64,000 nt of DNA. It comes from Pterois miles (taxonomy: Eukaryota; Chordata; Actinopteri; Perciformes; Scorpaenidae). The translations under genes were made by a program, and so were the position numbers. The stretch covers positions 3,658,501 to 3,722,500 of the forward strand of contig CAMQGK010000466.1 in the NCBI GenBank assembly GCA_947000775.1. The letters run 5' to 3'. Shown in pieces: positions 22,272 to 45,789 of this stretch (positions are counted from its first letter, which is position 1; each line of letters begins with the position of its first letter). Below the pieces are notes generated by a model. That model made no database searches and was not told the origin of the DNA. It was given only the letters and a program-made list of their open reading frames with translations.

Positions 22272-22790
22272 CAGTGATGGAAGAAGTATTCAGATATTTT
22301 ACTTGAGTAAGGGTAACAATACCACAGTGTAAAAATACCCTGTTACAAACAAAAGTCCTGCAGTCAAAATCTTACTTCAGTAAAGTATTGGCATCAAAAT
22401 ATACTGACCAAAAGTAAAAGCTCTTAATATGCAGAGTGACCCACTTCAGTTTAATATATTATATTACTGGTTTATAATTATTGATGCATTTATATGTGAT
22501 CAGCACTTTAATGTTGCAGCTGCTCTTACCTACTGCTGTGTAGCTTAACCTATAATAATAATACATCATACTTTATAAGGTGATATATATATTTTATATG
22601 AATAATTAAAATCTGCAAAGTGGATAGCTATTAATATTATCAAATAAATGCAGTGAGCAAAAAATACAAGATTTCTCTGAGATGTAGTGGAGCAGAAATA
22701 TAAAGAAGCATAAAATGGAAATACTCAAGTACCCAAAACTGTACTTAAGTACAGTACTCAAGTAAACGTACTTCATTACATTCACCAGTG
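22272..22790 (+). mobile_element. hAT-type MITE (CAGTGRTGGAAG family) with 8-bp target duplication
   Basis: It starts CAGTGATGGAAGAAGTA and ends TTCACCAGTG. The flanking octamers CTACTTAG (22264-22271) and CTATTTAG (22791-22798) differ at one base. The internal motif ACTTAAGTACAGTACTCAAG is typical. A second copy lies at 56707-57212. Confidence 0.75.
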
Positions 22791-22895
22791 CTATTTAGAA
22801 TCAATTTATCTTTTTAGTCTTTTGATTAATCACCTGGAAGGCACCAATGAATAGTTTGACCTCTGACCTTTTGGAAAAATGATGACAAGCTTCAC

Positions 22896-23518
22896 TTAAA
22901 GCTACAGTAGGCAGATTGAAGCACATATAGAATTTGTTTTATATAAAATTGTAACTATGTCCTGACAGTAGTCCATGAGACAGGTAATCTGAAAAGCAAA
23001 TCATGTGTCCGTGTGTCCTCTGGTGCTCCTAATGGCATCTGCAAGATTTCACAGACCAGAGGAAAGCAACCAATCAGAGCCAAGCTCTGAGCAGCTGTCA
23101 ATCACTTATAGACTCAGATCAAATGGTGAAACTAAGCAGCGCTAAACAATATGAATCAATATTCTGTTACTGTAATGACTATTAGATGTTTTCAGAAACA
23201 TCTTGTTGTTACTGTTTAGCTGTAAAATGAGAAAGTTTGTCAGCTATGGCAGCCATGTTGAGACCAGTGAGGAAACACCAAGCACCGCCCACCAGCCCGA
23301 GCACAGCCAACAGGAACGCTCTCTCTCTCTCTGAAATGACCTGTGATTGGCCAGTGTTTCCCGTCACGGGCTAGGTTTATTAAACCCTGAAAACAGAAGC
23401 ATGAGGAGGTGCAGAAGTCTAGTTTTCTGTTACACCACTTAAATCGTAATATGTTGAAAGATTATTATGGATTTTTTGCCCAATGATGCCAAAAAAATTC
23501 ATCCTACTGCAGCTTTAA
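22896..23518 (+). mobile_element. TTAA-flanked MITE (family A), complete copy
   Basis: TTAA at 22896-22899 and at 23515-23518 flank inverted ends AGCTACAGTAGG and AGCTGCAGTAGG (right end read on the other strand). It has no transposase. It ends about 120 bp before the GC-rich dyrk3 5' region. Related copies lie at 2.7, 50.9, 58.7, 59.1 and 61.0 kb. Confidence 0.75.
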
Positions 23519-23639
23519 TGACTCAATTTGAATGACTCGGCCATAAAACCTTATGTATGTGCTTCTTTATACTGGCAGTTGTATGACACATGTAGAGCAA
23601 ATGCACAGTATTCTGCTGTAGCGCTGAGCATTGGCTCCC

Positions 23640-24529
23640 ATGCAGAGCTCCAGGTGGCCGCTGCGGGGCGCCCTGCTGCCGGCTGTCCGGATGCCCGCTA
23701 AGCACCGCCCCGCTCCCGCCCTCTGTCTGCCTGCTGACTCCGGGCTCACTGAAGACGCCCTTAGCAACAACACACAGCTGCGTCGAATAAGATACTCCTG
23801 CCGCACAGAAGACGGGATTAAACACTGCCGCTTTATTGCACTGAGTACAGGTGAAGCTTTCCTGCGAGGGCGGTGCTCCGCTTGTTTCTGCGGTTAACAT
23901 GGGGCTTGAGCACAGTTAGCGAGCTAGCCTAGTGTGGCTAGCCGTCCCCCCCAGGAGAAGACGAGCGAAGCGGCCCCAAGCTGTCCCGAAGGAGGGCAAA
24001 ATCGTGGGGGTTCGCCGAGTGGTAGCATCGCAGCTTGCTAACTACAAAGTCAGCTAACCGGGAATAAGCACGGGAATGGTGCTCTGGATCGACCCACTGT
24101 ACAGACAGAGAAAGGCGAGGGGCACACGGGTCAGAAGCTGTAATATTTGGACTCAAACTATTTTTAACAGAGGGAGCGGCTCCCGGGCGGACGGGTGTTT
24201 TTGTGACTGTGCGAGCTAGCTGGCTAGGTAGCTAGCTTCAGGGAGACGACCCCCACCACCGCCTGCTCAGGTTTTACTAACTGCAGCCAGGGCTAATGTT
24301 AGCCAGAAGCTGAACACACAAGTCTGTGGTTTTAATAAAACAAGGATAAATCGTAGCTAAAGCCACAAGGAGAAAATAACCTGAGTCAGCTGAAGCACAA
24401 CTCAAGGGACTTAATTAGCAAACACTACCGATGTTGGCGAAGTTTGCTACGTGACTCTAGTTTTTCACTTTTTTTACACGGGATTTTTTTCTTCACTTCG
24501 GATGCTGGCATCACATTTTAATTGCAATC
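23640..24529 (+). promoter_or_regulatory. dyrk3: GC-rich promoter and 5' UTR region of dyrk3 (inferred)
   Basis: The GC and CpG content rises sharply here relative to the flanking AT-rich repeats and falls away after the first coding exon, as in a CpG-island promoter. No TATA box was seen. A donor-like site follows GAGTACAG near 23847, so an upstream non-coding exon is possible. The exact start site cannot be read from sequence alone. Confidence 0.55.
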
Positions 24530-34820
<10,291 letters not shown>

Positions 34821-34825
34821 AGAGA

Positions 34826-34864
<39 letters not shown>

Positions 34865-35237
34865 CTGTAATCTCCTCTCCTCTCCTCCTTCTTCCTCCTC
34901 TGCACTCCTCAGGAGGAGTCAGAGAACAGGAGGAGGCGGGGACTAGGTTTTAAAACTCGTTTGGTTCTTTTATTTGTTTTCTACTGAGAGGTGTCGACAC
35001 CCCAGTTCCTGGTTTTTAATATTAGTTGAACGCAGAGAGAAAGACAATAAAAAGAAACACTCTAAAAAAAGTTTTTATACAGAGGATTTCCTTGAGTGGC
35101 TGTGGAGTTTCTGCATACAGCCAATTGATGAGTTTTGATTTTAGATAATGCTTTTTAAAAATTTCCTCGTATGAGTGGACGGCTTCGTAAATGAGCAAAT
35201 GTTTTTAAACCTGCGTGTGTTCTCATGTGAGTGGTGT

Positions 35238-35273
<36 letters not shown>

Positions 35274-36905
35274 TAAAACACACGCAAGCACACCTGCACT
35301 GTCACTTGCCTCACTTCACTCTTTCTTAACACTCAGAGGACACTACCCGTTTCTTGGGAAGTGTTTGTACGAGTGAAACTTGAAAAGGGCTACGGAGATT
35401 ACTCTTATCACATTAGCAAAGATTTGTTCAGCCAGCATGATTTAATAGAGGAATAAGAGTCATGCGCTAGTGTTTTGGCCCTGCACACACTGACACAGTT
35501 CTCCCTCATAACATAAATGCCTTTAGATAGGTAATGAGGGATTGGCATTATATAACGTTTTTTAGCAATAAGTCTTCACTTCTTTGTCTTTTCTAATTGC
35601 GCTCTTTTTCTACCTTTTCCTGATCCCTGGTGCTTGCATGTCAGCTCAATATGTGACGTTCGCATGTGTGTGTGCTTTAGCTTCGTGGTGCTACTGAGGG
35701 AGATGTATGGAGAGGGCGTCGGACAACCCATTTACAGCCCCTTCCTCCTCCCCGACTCCCCCGTTTTTGAGTAGGGGGTGGGGGGAGGACAGTAGCTCCA
35801 CTCGAACTGTCACAAAGGTGTCACCGTCACAGTCGGTACTTCGCAAACTGAGCCTGCCGTGTGAGGCTGGCTCACATAAATCAACATATATATATATATA
35901 GAGAGAGAGACAGAGAGAGAAGGAGAGCTGCAAGTCATTGCACATATACACCTACGGGGTGGAAAGTTGGCTGTGGGAAGTTAAAAAGTTTGTATGAATG
36001 TCACCTGCCTTCCTAATTGGCTGCTGTGATTGTTGGCAATGGTGCATTCGTTAATCCTAATGGAACAATAGTGCAAGGTGAGATGGATCATGGGATAAAA
36101 TGGTATGTTTAATATGAGCCAAGATGTTTTTTTTTTTTTAATTTCAGGGGGAGGTGTTTGAAGAAGAGTTGACAGGACGGGCCAGTGACAAAGGAGGGTT
36201 TTTATGGTACTGAAGAAGGTTTCTCAGGGAGACATACTTGATACATCCCTTAATCTTATATTAACTGTGTTCCACTTAACAGTCCTGACTCTGGATGAAC
36301 ATGCATGCAGTTCTGTCCACCGAGAGCGAGAGAATGCGTACGCGAGCGTGTCTGCGAAAAGGGGGTCTGCATGCTCCACAATCTGACCTAGATTCCCTCT
36401 CCTCCCCCCTCAACCATCGCTTTCTCTCTCGTTTTCTCTCACTCTTGTCTCATGTAGGGCAGCAGGGAACCTCTTAAACTCACACTTACATATTGAATTA
36501 TGGTGCTGTCCAAAACACACAGACACACACGTCAGGTGCACGTTGTATGGACCACACCGCTCAAAGAGTTCTTTCTCTCGTCCCTCGAAGTGAATCTGTC
36601 AGGGATTTCTACTCTGTCTCCGTTTCTTTCTTTTTTTTTTTTTTTTTTATAGAAGTGATTTCTACTTGCTATTCAGTCCAGAATATCAGAGGTTGTAAAA
36701 AAAAAAAAAAAAAAAAGAGAAAGCAGTATACTGTCATGTTGTACCTAGTGGTGTGCGTTAGTAGGAGGGTGTTTGGTGTTCCAGCATGAAATCACAGCCT
36801 GTTATCAGACTGAGTGACTATGAGAAGAGAAACTGTACAGTAACCAAATGAAGTTGTAATAGTTTCTTTTTCTAAAGAAAATAAAAAAATGATTATTAAC
36901 TGAAA
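34821..36905 (+). other. dyrk3: dyrk3 3' untranslated region (inferred)
   Basis: A (GA)n run follows the stop (34823-34861). Candidate signals AATAAA lie at 35046-35051 and 36880-36885; GT-rich DNA follows the second, so both short and long 3' ends are possible. A T-run lies at 35240-35270, a (TA)n(GA)n run at 35886-35920 and an A-run at 36697-36717. No coding sequence was seen. Confidence 0.5.
36880..36885 (+). terminator. dyrk3: Candidate distal dyrk3 polyadenylation signal
   Basis: AATAAA, followed 25-50 bp later by GGGGTGATTTCTGGTTTTG. A proximal AATAAA lies at 35046-35051. Confidence 0.4.
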
Positions 36906-39900
36906 CATGCTGCTCTGGGGTGATTTCTGGTTTTGAGAAACATATTTTTGTATTGATAAAACTGCCTCGGTTACACGCCTGGTGTATCAAACATCCCCTT
37001 TTTACTGTACGTAAAGATCGGCCAAATCCTGTATGTGCTGTCCACTGAACGCCAGATAAGATTTGCCCCATGAACTCGATTATAAACACAGTTGTGAGGA
37101 GACCTGTGTTTCCTGTACAGATTTCCAGATAGTGAGACAATAGATCAACAGAAACTCTTTCCTCATTTGTCGCCTAACCTGAAGCTCTGTGGTAACCAGC
37201 GGTTACCGCGTTGTTTTTGCTATGTGACACCTGGGGGCCTGTGTTATGCAACAAAAGTGTGTCTCCAGACGGCCTCCGGCTCGGTCGCTACAGTGAATCA
37301 CCATTATGTGAGTTGGATTTCAGTCCGATTAGGTTACAGATTCAGTGAACACCGGGACGCTGATGAGTCAGTAGCCTGCGACACTACTTAGAGGCGGCGT
37401 GTGATACTAACACTAACTTGTTATAATGCACAATAACATGAAAGTCACAAAGAGCACGGAGAGCGAGTAACATACATGTGAAGATTCTCAGTCATGTTTC
37501 AAAGTGCTAAGTCAAAGGGCGCATTTGCCTTTAACTGACTTCTAGATGGCGAAACAAGATGATAATAATCATAAATACAACTGATGGGAGTTGTCACAGC
37601 TGCAGCTGATAAGATGACTGATGGGTAAAAGTGCGTTTACTGTTAATGAGCAGGTGTTGACAATAACTGGTGTTATTATTGATTTACAGCTGCAGCTTCC
37701 CTGCTGTGCCACGTGAAACAGGTGTGTTGGGTGTGCCATGATGCCCCTTGGGGCTCAGCATTGACATTTTAGGAAATATCGAAAGCTGGATATCTATTGC
37801 TCAATTCAATTTTAATATAGCTTAAGTCATAACAGAAGTTATTGCGAGATGCTTTTCATATAGAGCAGGTTTAGACCAATAATAACTTAGAGATCCCCCA
37901 TGAGCGTGCAAGTAAAAGCTCCCCTTTAGCGGGTGGAAACCTCGAGCAGCACCCGGGTCTGGCTGGGTGGCCATCTGCCTCGACCGGTTGGGTGACAATC
38001 GTCACAATATATTGTGGCAATTCTGGCACTTGTTGCCTCCCTGTGCAGTTCAGCATTTAAGGACATGGGGGCCAAGTTAGGTGGATAATTGCTTAAATCT
38101 TTGAGTCCAACTGTACATTTAGGGGGGACTCCTTGCAGTCAAATCAGCACTGTTCTGCCCCTGCACTCGTCATATTTATCTTTGTGCCCTTGGAGCACTA
38201 TCTTTATTTAGCAAAAACGCTTTGCAGCTCTTCATAATGTGCCTCTGCTTTGCTCCTGCCGCTCATACCTCACAATTTTTTCCTGTGTCCCATCTGTATG
38301 GCTAACAGAACAGATGTACAGATCTGTGGGAACATCACCAGAAATACTCCTGTGAAGAAAAGAGTGGGAAGAGATTGATGATGACTCTCTAGGTAATCAT
38401 GACGGAAGACTGATCATCTCCTGTATCGCTGATGATTCACTGGTTGTTTACACTCCCAGGTTGGTGCCCCAAGGGAAGAAAAAGTCAGGTATACACGCAG
38501 CAGCAGCAGCAGCAGGAGGAGGAGGAGGAGGAGGAGGAGGAGGAGGAACCGGTTGAGCAGCATCGCCTGCTTCAGAAGACAGAAGCAGTGGGGTGGATGT
38601 GTTTGGTGAGTGTCTGGTTGGGTATGTGCTGGGGAATTTGACCCAGGTGGTTGATGCCAGCTGGATGTTGTGGTAAAAATGACGCTGGTATCGTTATTTC
38701 TCATCAGCCTGGCTGTTACTCACTCTTTCCACCAACAGCAAGGTGTCCAAATAATGATGAGGTCAGGTTTAACAAACAAGAAGACAATGTACAAGAGGAA
38801 ACAGGGAGGACTCTTTTCTTTTCAATTACACTATATTTACGACTTCCTCTTGGACTCTAACTACATTGCAGTAAGTTGTTTTTGAAATCTGAATGACTCT
38901 TTGTCTCTCCTCTTTCTATTAATGTAAAAGCAGATTAGATCAATCCCATTAGACACCAATCCAGTCACCTTCTGACCATATGGTCCGAAGCTCACACATC
39001 CCTACATCCCCTCGGCACACTGACTTCTATTCTCTGAACCACACTCGTCAGACGGTCCCTGCCCTCCTCTCCTCTCTCCTGTATATGATGAGAATGAGTC
39101 TAAGCCTTCAGACCATATGGAGCCACAGCAGGATCTCTGGTGGTGAGCGTGGACGAGGCGGGGCGGAGCGCTGACAGCTCTCTGATTACCAGGAGGTTAA
39201 GAAATCTTGACCCACTTGTTGCTCCATGTTTGGCTCAAGTGTAAACATCTCTCTATACCCTTATGTTGCTGTTGATGTAGTTGTGGGGATACCTGTGATG
39301 AGATGCGATCTGCTGTGTACTGAACCTGCTGTCAGCTGTTGTCGAGACACTTTGTTTGAGACCGGTCATGGGCTACAGTTTGAGGGGTATATTCACATGC
39401 TTGTAGTGCTAATCGTGAGGATAGTTTTGGTTTTATTCATCCAGTTTTTGAAAAAAACATGATGTGTGTCTCTGAGACTTCTGCCTCCACCCCATTAAAT
39501 GGGAGAATTGTGTGCCTCTGTAAATAATATTATTAAAACTGCAGTCTAGACCTGCTCTGTATGAAAAGCACCTATATAAGTAAAATTTAATTGAATTCGA
39601 TGAAAGATGATCTATTATGCTTATTTTCAGGTGCATACTTTATAAGTTAATATATTTTATTTAATATTTTGTATTTTGGGTTTCTACTAGAACATCTTTG
39701 TATGCTTTAATATTTATAAAACGCTTTATTTTTCTCATACCGGCTGTGCAACAGCGCCTCCCTTCACCCGCTGTCTGTTTGAGCTCCAGCCCCGCCCTCT
39801 CGAAGAGCCCAGTCTGCTCTGATTGGTCAATGAGCCAAATGTTTCGGACTCTGTTCCAGCTCCACTCTAACAAGCTTTGTTTTAGGGCGTGCCAAATTAG

Positions 39901-40231
39901 CCGCTAGGCAGGTATTATGCAATTGTGTTACTTGGTTACATCACTATGTTCCAGACAAAAAGGCGGGACTTCAAGCGAGGTGTTTCAGGCAGTTCAGGAG
40001 CAACGTTTCTGTTGGGGACAACTCTCTTTGGCGTCTTTGAAATGTAGGTGAATGGAATGGAGCATGGTAAATAATAAAATATGATTTTGGCAATTGAGGT
40101 GAACCCCTTTAATTTTATGCTTTTACCTGTTTATCTAAACTACTGGCTGTGAGTTTGGTATTTTTGGCTTTGTTTTGGAGCTTAAATTTAACAGACTGGA
40201 ACCAAAAACAACTGCAAAACTATCTTTCATC
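36906..40231. other. Intergenic DNA, no gene seen
   Basis: It contains a teleost repeat at 37795-38060 (blocks CCTCGAGCAGCACC and CATCTGCCTCGACCGGTTGG) and a (CAG)n(GAG)n run at 38496-38546. The run gives a false QQQEEE reading frame. Remaining frames have no recognisable protein motif. Confidence 0.55.
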
Positions 40232-40763
40232 TTAAAGGTACAGTGTGTAGAGTTTGGCGACATCTAGTGGAGCGGTTGCAGATTGCAACCAATTAGGTAC
40301 ACTCCCTCCTTCTTTTCCAAGACTGTGGTAATGTGAGCCACCGAGTTCAAACCATAGTAGTGTCGTTCGCCTCACTCAGAGGCCATCCTCACCATAATAA
40401 CACTACTTTAGGCGTTACAGAAGTCAGACAGTGGCTGGTGGTACCACGGTTTAACACTCTGCAGCTCATGTTACCGTCATTTCACAAGCATGTTGGAGAG
40501 CTACGGTGGCCTTCGAGTAACATAAAAACGAGAAAGTCTCTCTCTCGAGCCAGTGTTCGGTTTGTCCGTTCTGGGCTACTGTGGAAACATGGCGGAGCAA
40601 CATGGTGGACTCTGTGAAGAGGACCCGCTCCCCATGTAGATATGAAGGACTCATTCTAAGCCAACAAAACACAACAGTTCGTAGTTTCAGGTGATTATAC
40701 ACTAATGAAAACAATTAATTTCTACTAATATATCTCCCAAAATGTAACACACTGTCCCTTTAA
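40232..40763. mobile_element. TTAA-flanked MITE (family C), complete copy
   Basis: TTAA at 40232-40235 and at 40760-40763 flank ends AGGTACAGTGTGTAGAGTTT and AGGGACAGTGTGTTACATTT (right end on the other strand). It contains GGCGACATCTAGTGGAGCGG. A truncated copy occurs at 49025-49233. Confidence 0.75.
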
Positions 40764-42457
40764 TAGCCTCTACTTCTTTGCCATTGTGTAAGTTTCTTTT
40801 CTGGACGATGGAACCAAAAATGCAGTTTGTATGATTGTTACTTACATCGCTTTAAATACATTGTAGGTACCACTTAAGGTGTATTTTGCTTCAACCACAA
40901 AGGCTTCAAAAGTGTCAGAAATATGCTAACTTGAACTTTGTACTTGTTCTTTTTGTAAATCTTCTGTGACAGCAGACTTATGCAACCTGTGTTTAACGAC
41001 GTGACAGAGTGCCTGAACTTGAAGGATTGCCCCGAGGGCTGACGGTGCTGGTATAATGTTGTTTGTTCACATATTTGCATGCGATATGATATTCTTTATG
41101 TGGTTTGATATCAGTGCAAGCTCTGTCGTGATTCACCAGAGGATCCACTGCTGTCAGGACCTAAACTGCGACCAGGACCGTGACTCTACCGTAACTCCAC
41201 AGCGCTGTCGATCCTCTTACTTCACTCCTCCATTTAAACAAGCTTTTTTTTTTGTTTTTGCTTGATATTGGAACGGACACACACAGAACTATAAACACAC
41301 ACAGTCCTGGGTCGCAGGGTGCAGACACACTCCAGAGCTATGTGTGTCGTCTGGCTTCGGTCCACTGGGACAGCTGAGGTACGAACCAGGCGAGAATGCC
41401 ACTTTAGGCCACCCCCCTCCCCACCATCGCAACCCTGTTGCACCACAGAAAAGAGAGACAACACATGTCCCCACATGCACAAAAGCAGACTCCATCCTAC
41501 TGTTCCTTACCTCATGTACGCACAATGACACACTCACAGCTGAGGACACACTAGTCCACACACACACACACACACACACACACCAATGCACAGCTGAGCA
41601 CATGTCTACACAGGCTGAACAGATGCAGATCGTTGCAAGAGGTGGGGTTGTGCTCCAGGAACATTTGCCCACCCAACCCACCAATCTACATTCCACAGAG
41701 ACTGCAGGGTAGAGGAGCTGTGCAGTTGTGCATGCTGTGGCATTTTTGTTTTTTTTTTTTTTGGTGCAAGAGGTATTTTGTTGACACCTTTAACTTCATC
41801 CTACTGGCTGAAATCTTAGCTGCCCAGTTACCATATTCTCCGCCTGCATATGCAGCCCCCGTATTTAGGTTTTCAGTTTTCCTGTCTTGTTTACATGACC
41901 CGGCTGGGTCACAGTTAGGACTGGAATAGAAGATGACTCATCCCGCTGTCTACAGAGATGAGTCTGACTGTCTGTCTGTTTCTCTATATGTGTGTGTTTA
42001 TGTGTGTATAAGTTTGTGTGTTTATGGTTGTGTCTTTCCAGTAGCCTCAAGGTAGCAGGTCTGCACAGCAACACTCTGGGAAGAAGCTCCAAGGGCACAT
42101 AAAAGCTATCATTGTGCAATATCTGTAAAGCCACCCACTCAAAAATCTCCGCTGAGGTTATTTTCCCGCAGTCTGCTCTTCTTCTACTGTATAAAATGAA
42201 GAGGCGGATGAATATATTTGTCATCATGCAGTTCTTCTCGTGATTGATTGCTTCGTGACTATACCCAGCATTTTTGCACATATTAATATCCCACTACACT
42301 GTACAAAAACAATCCAGCACCTTATTATTACTTACTGAGCCATAAAATATCTGATGCATCTCTTTTCTGTCATTCTATTTGTCAACAGCAAAGGCTGGAT
42401 TATTTGTACTGCACCTTTTAACAATTCAATATGTTTTACAGAAGACATAGAAATGCA
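40764..42457. other. Intergenic DNA, no gene seen
   Basis: A (CA)n run lies at 41559-41582 and a T-run at 41748-41762. The overlapping frames on both strands around 41290-41710 come from CA-rich sequence and have no family features. Confidence 0.5.
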
Positions 42458-42903
42458 TTAAAGGTGCTCTATATGGTATCCAGGGCATTCATTTAGCAGC
42501 AAACCACTATTAGCTATGTAAAGATATAGAGGAGTAATGTCTACCTGAGCAGAGAATGAAGTCTCTCTCCCTCTGTGTGTTGTAATCTGAGCTTTGTTGA
42601 CGTAGACGGGCCGTGCATGCTTTTAGTGCATGTTTGTGTGAGCATGAGCATACCCCTCTAGCTAGCTACCGCGCTGCACTGCTCTCATAGAGCGGTTACA
42701 GCTGATAACGGCGTCCCGACTGATGGCACCGTTGCACAAGCGTGGCACCCACCCTCCAGTTCCCCCTCAGGTTAACGCTTTTAGCTTTGTCAGCGCTGTT
42801 ACTGTTGTTTTCACTGTTAGCGCTGTTAGCACTGTCCGTTGCCATGTTGAGAGCCATGCAGAGGCAATCAAAATGCTCCTAATCTGGCATTTAGCACCCT
42901 TAA
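42458..42903. mobile_element. TTAA-flanked MITE (family D)
   Basis: TTAA at 42458-42461 and at 42900-42903 flank ends AGGTGCTCTATATGG and AGGGTGCTAAATGCC (right end on the other strand). The inverted repeat is imperfect, so this call is weaker than those for families A, B and C. Confidence 0.55.
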
Positions 42904-43109
42904 GACAAGACTTTTACGAAGACAACTTTTAAAAGAGTAAAATGAAAAGAAAATTATATAGTATAAAAACCGATTCAATAGGTGAAGAATCGATCTAGTG
43001 CTGTGTGTTGTGTTTCTGTGCCTCATGTACTACTCATGTACTACTCAAAGAACATATGTCCTTATGAGATTTATTACAAATTTTAATGCCCTTACACACT
43101 ATTGTTCTT

Positions 43110-43960
43110 CATTTGCTTGTGTAGGACGCTGGTAGACTGAACCACAGGCGTATTCTTGTTTATCGGGCTATTCTTGGTTTGCTGCCATCTTACCTACAGA
43201 TTTACATCCTTCAAAAAAGTACTGACAGTTACTGTCTTTGCTCCCAGGACTTAATCCTATTAACTGTCCCTAAAGTCTGTATACTGACCTGGGAAAAAGG
43301 GCATCAAGTATACTGCTCCGTCTTCTTGGAATCAGTTACAAAATGACCTGAATCTTCAAGAGCTGGTCTCACTGAATGTTTTAAAAGATACTATATGCAA
43401 CAATTTACATGTATTAATTGCTTATTGCCAATGTGTGAACTGATTGTAATGCTTCAAACCTTCAAATCTGAGACCTTCCGCGACTTTGTCAGTTGCCTAT
43501 AACAGGATGGTCTGGACGGTTTGACTTCGTAATGCTAGCTGATGAACCAATTAGTTAATGGCAAGCTAGTTAGTATCATGGAGATCGGACATTACAGATA
43601 GTAGCGTTACTCTATGATATATGATTGTAACGTAACGTCATGTCACAGGATCGCTCGTGCCTACGGAGCAGGAACAACAGGATGGGGACTGTAGTTCACT
43701 TGACGGCCACCAGTGTCAATAATAACAAGGAATTTCTGAAAGTTACATATAGTCCCTTTAAAGTGCCTTTACAAACAAGCACATCTGGCTGTAGATGTTT
43801 TGAATGCTGTTGAATGCTTTTTTGATACCTTGTCTTTGTTTTAAATTGTTATGTTTGTTTTGTGACTGCAACCGTGCAACTGTGCTGCTACCTATCTTGG
43901 CCAGGACACACTGAAAGAGAAATTTTGAATCTCAATGAGTTTTTACGCCTGTTGAAATAA
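43110..43960 (+). mobile_element. 3' end of a non-LTR retrotransposon, split by a MITE
   Basis: The translation shows the C-terminal part of a teleost LINE ORF2: YRAILGLLPSYLQIYI, then a SQDLILLTVPKV-type segment, and SSWNQLQNDLNLQEL. After the MITE at 43385-43757 the LINE resumes. It ends with the familiar untranslated block CTTGGCCAGGACACACTGAA and AATCTCAATGAG before AAATAAAAAG. Frameshifts make it inactive. Confidence 0.65.
43381..43761. mobile_element. TTAA-flanked MITE (family E) inside a LINE
   Basis: TTAA at 43381-43384 and at 43758-43761 flank ends AAGATACTATATGCAA and AGGGACTATATGTAAC (right end on the other strand). The LINE sequence is continuous across the element if one TTAA is removed, so the boundaries are exact. 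Confidence 0.75.
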
Positions 43961-45619
43961 AAAGTAATGTTATATGTGCCCATTACCACTGAGAGCCATA
44001 AACGGCTGCTTGCCCCAGCGGTGCCCTGCTACTGTCCTTCATACAACACAGGTCACTATATATTACATCTGTTATTCTCCTCACACACACATACGTCCAC
44101 CCCCACACTGCTAAGAGACGTTCTGATGAGCGGGGTGACCCATGGCTGTCTACTTTAAACACATCACTGTGATGCTTTGGCACTGCGATGCTGCATTATG
44201 TTCTGGACGTGTATCAGGCAGAATGAGATTGTGTGTTATCCGCAGTGAAGCTGTGGACTCCTATTGTCCGGTAAAAGGACCTACAGTCTGGACGTTGTTG
44301 TCACAACCTTTCTGTTGCTGGGTAAATGGGATATTTATGGTTAGTTTCAAGTTTCACGGAGAAGACAGGAGGACAACCTTTAGCAGGGAATTTTTGGAGT
44401 TTGTGTTTGAGTCATCTGCTGATGTGAACCTTGGCCCTTGTTAGTTTAGCTCTCCTTCTTTTGAACGCACTAACCTTCAGATTACACATTACATTACAAA
44501 TAGATAGTTGCCGGGCATTTGTAAACCAGCAGAGTTGTGTCTGTACAGCAAAAAAAAGCAAATACCAAAAAGAACATGCAAATGTTTGTACTTGCCTGTC
44601 CCTTGGAGTTTGTGTTGCATCACACACATGTATGTAAACAACGCAAGCTCATGTACTGTGTCAGCAAACAAACCAGAGTCAGTTTCTGTCACATGCTTCG
44701 TCTTGTTTGCACTTTCACTGAAACTGCTTTCCAAGTACAAAATTCAACATGTGTTATGCAAGCAGAACAAAGACTGATGTGAAATTGACATTTTGTGCTA
44801 CTGCTGGTCAATGAGAACAATTTAGTGCGTTCCATGTCAGGTCATCTGTAATTTGAATGCTCTCATAAGAGCCTGAACTCCTCCAGCAGTCGGTGCAGTA
44901 AATCTAATTTGAACATCACACACTGCATTACGTTGTCACAAGGGACAAAAGCTCCATTGAAATGTTCCCTGAAAGTATTAAACAGCATGTTATATGGCGA
45001 TGTTTGCAGGACAGGACCAGGCACCAGTAGCTAGTGTAGACAGTAGATATCTATTTACAGTTTATGTTTATATGTTTATGGGGGGGGGTGGGGGTTAAGC
45101 CCCATTGGCCTCATTCTCACCGATGTCCTCTTTCTCTCATCCATCTCTCTCTCTCCTTTGTAGCAGCTGCTGGGTGAATTGTTGTCCTAAGTGCTTTTTC
45201 CATGGCAGTGTGGAGAGCCAGTTTCCGTCTGCTTCTGACAGGAAACACAGGAGAGGAGACGAGAGGACAGGAGATGAGAAGAGAGGAAAGGAAAGGAAGG
45301 TTTCCTTTGGCAGACGAATCACTCTTCACATGGAGGATTCTCCTTTTCCTTTATGTCTCCGTCTGTACTTTCCGTCTGGCACTCACACCCCTTCACATAC
45401 TCTGAGGAAATTTCTGAACGCAGCCCATCAGCTGGGCATCAATAATTCAATCATTCTGCACTGCGTTAACGTTTATGTTTCACTGTTGGCTGAACAGAAA
45501 CTCTGTGCTATATTAAGACCTGGAGCAGAAAACTGGCTGCCTTGTAAAACATCACAGAATTATTGAGAATAACGCAATGACTTTTTTTGGGTCTGTTTTT
45601 ACTTACAGTCCTCCAGTGT
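43961..45619. other. Intergenic DNA, no gene seen
   Basis: There is a run of eight Gs near 45080. Reading frames at 44142-44444 and 45105-45566 are open by chance; they have no domain, no paired splice sites of note and no similarity I recognise. Confidence 0.5.
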
Positions 45620-45789
45620 TTAAGGAGAAGTTTCACCATTTGGGAAATACCCTTATTTCCTAGAGTTAGATGAGAATTACAAGCATTACAAGGCTACAGC
45701 CAGCACCCAGTAGGCTTAGCTTAGCTTAGCACAAAGACCGATAATGGGAGAAAAAAGCTATCCTGGAAGCAGACAGGAGTTACCACACT

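Noticed and set aside
19211..23639. eif2d between rassf5 and dyrk3
   Set aside because: No exon-like frame with recognisable eif2d motifs was found on either strand; the interval is mostly repeats.
23523..23900. Overlapping frames on both strands at 23.5-23.9 kb
   Set aside because: They lie in GC-rich promoter-type sequence, where stop codons are rare; no motif or splice structure supports them.
38414..38704. Gln/Glu-repeat protein on + and Leu-repeat frame on -
   Set aside because: Both come from a (CAG)n(GAG)n microsatellite with no further coding features.
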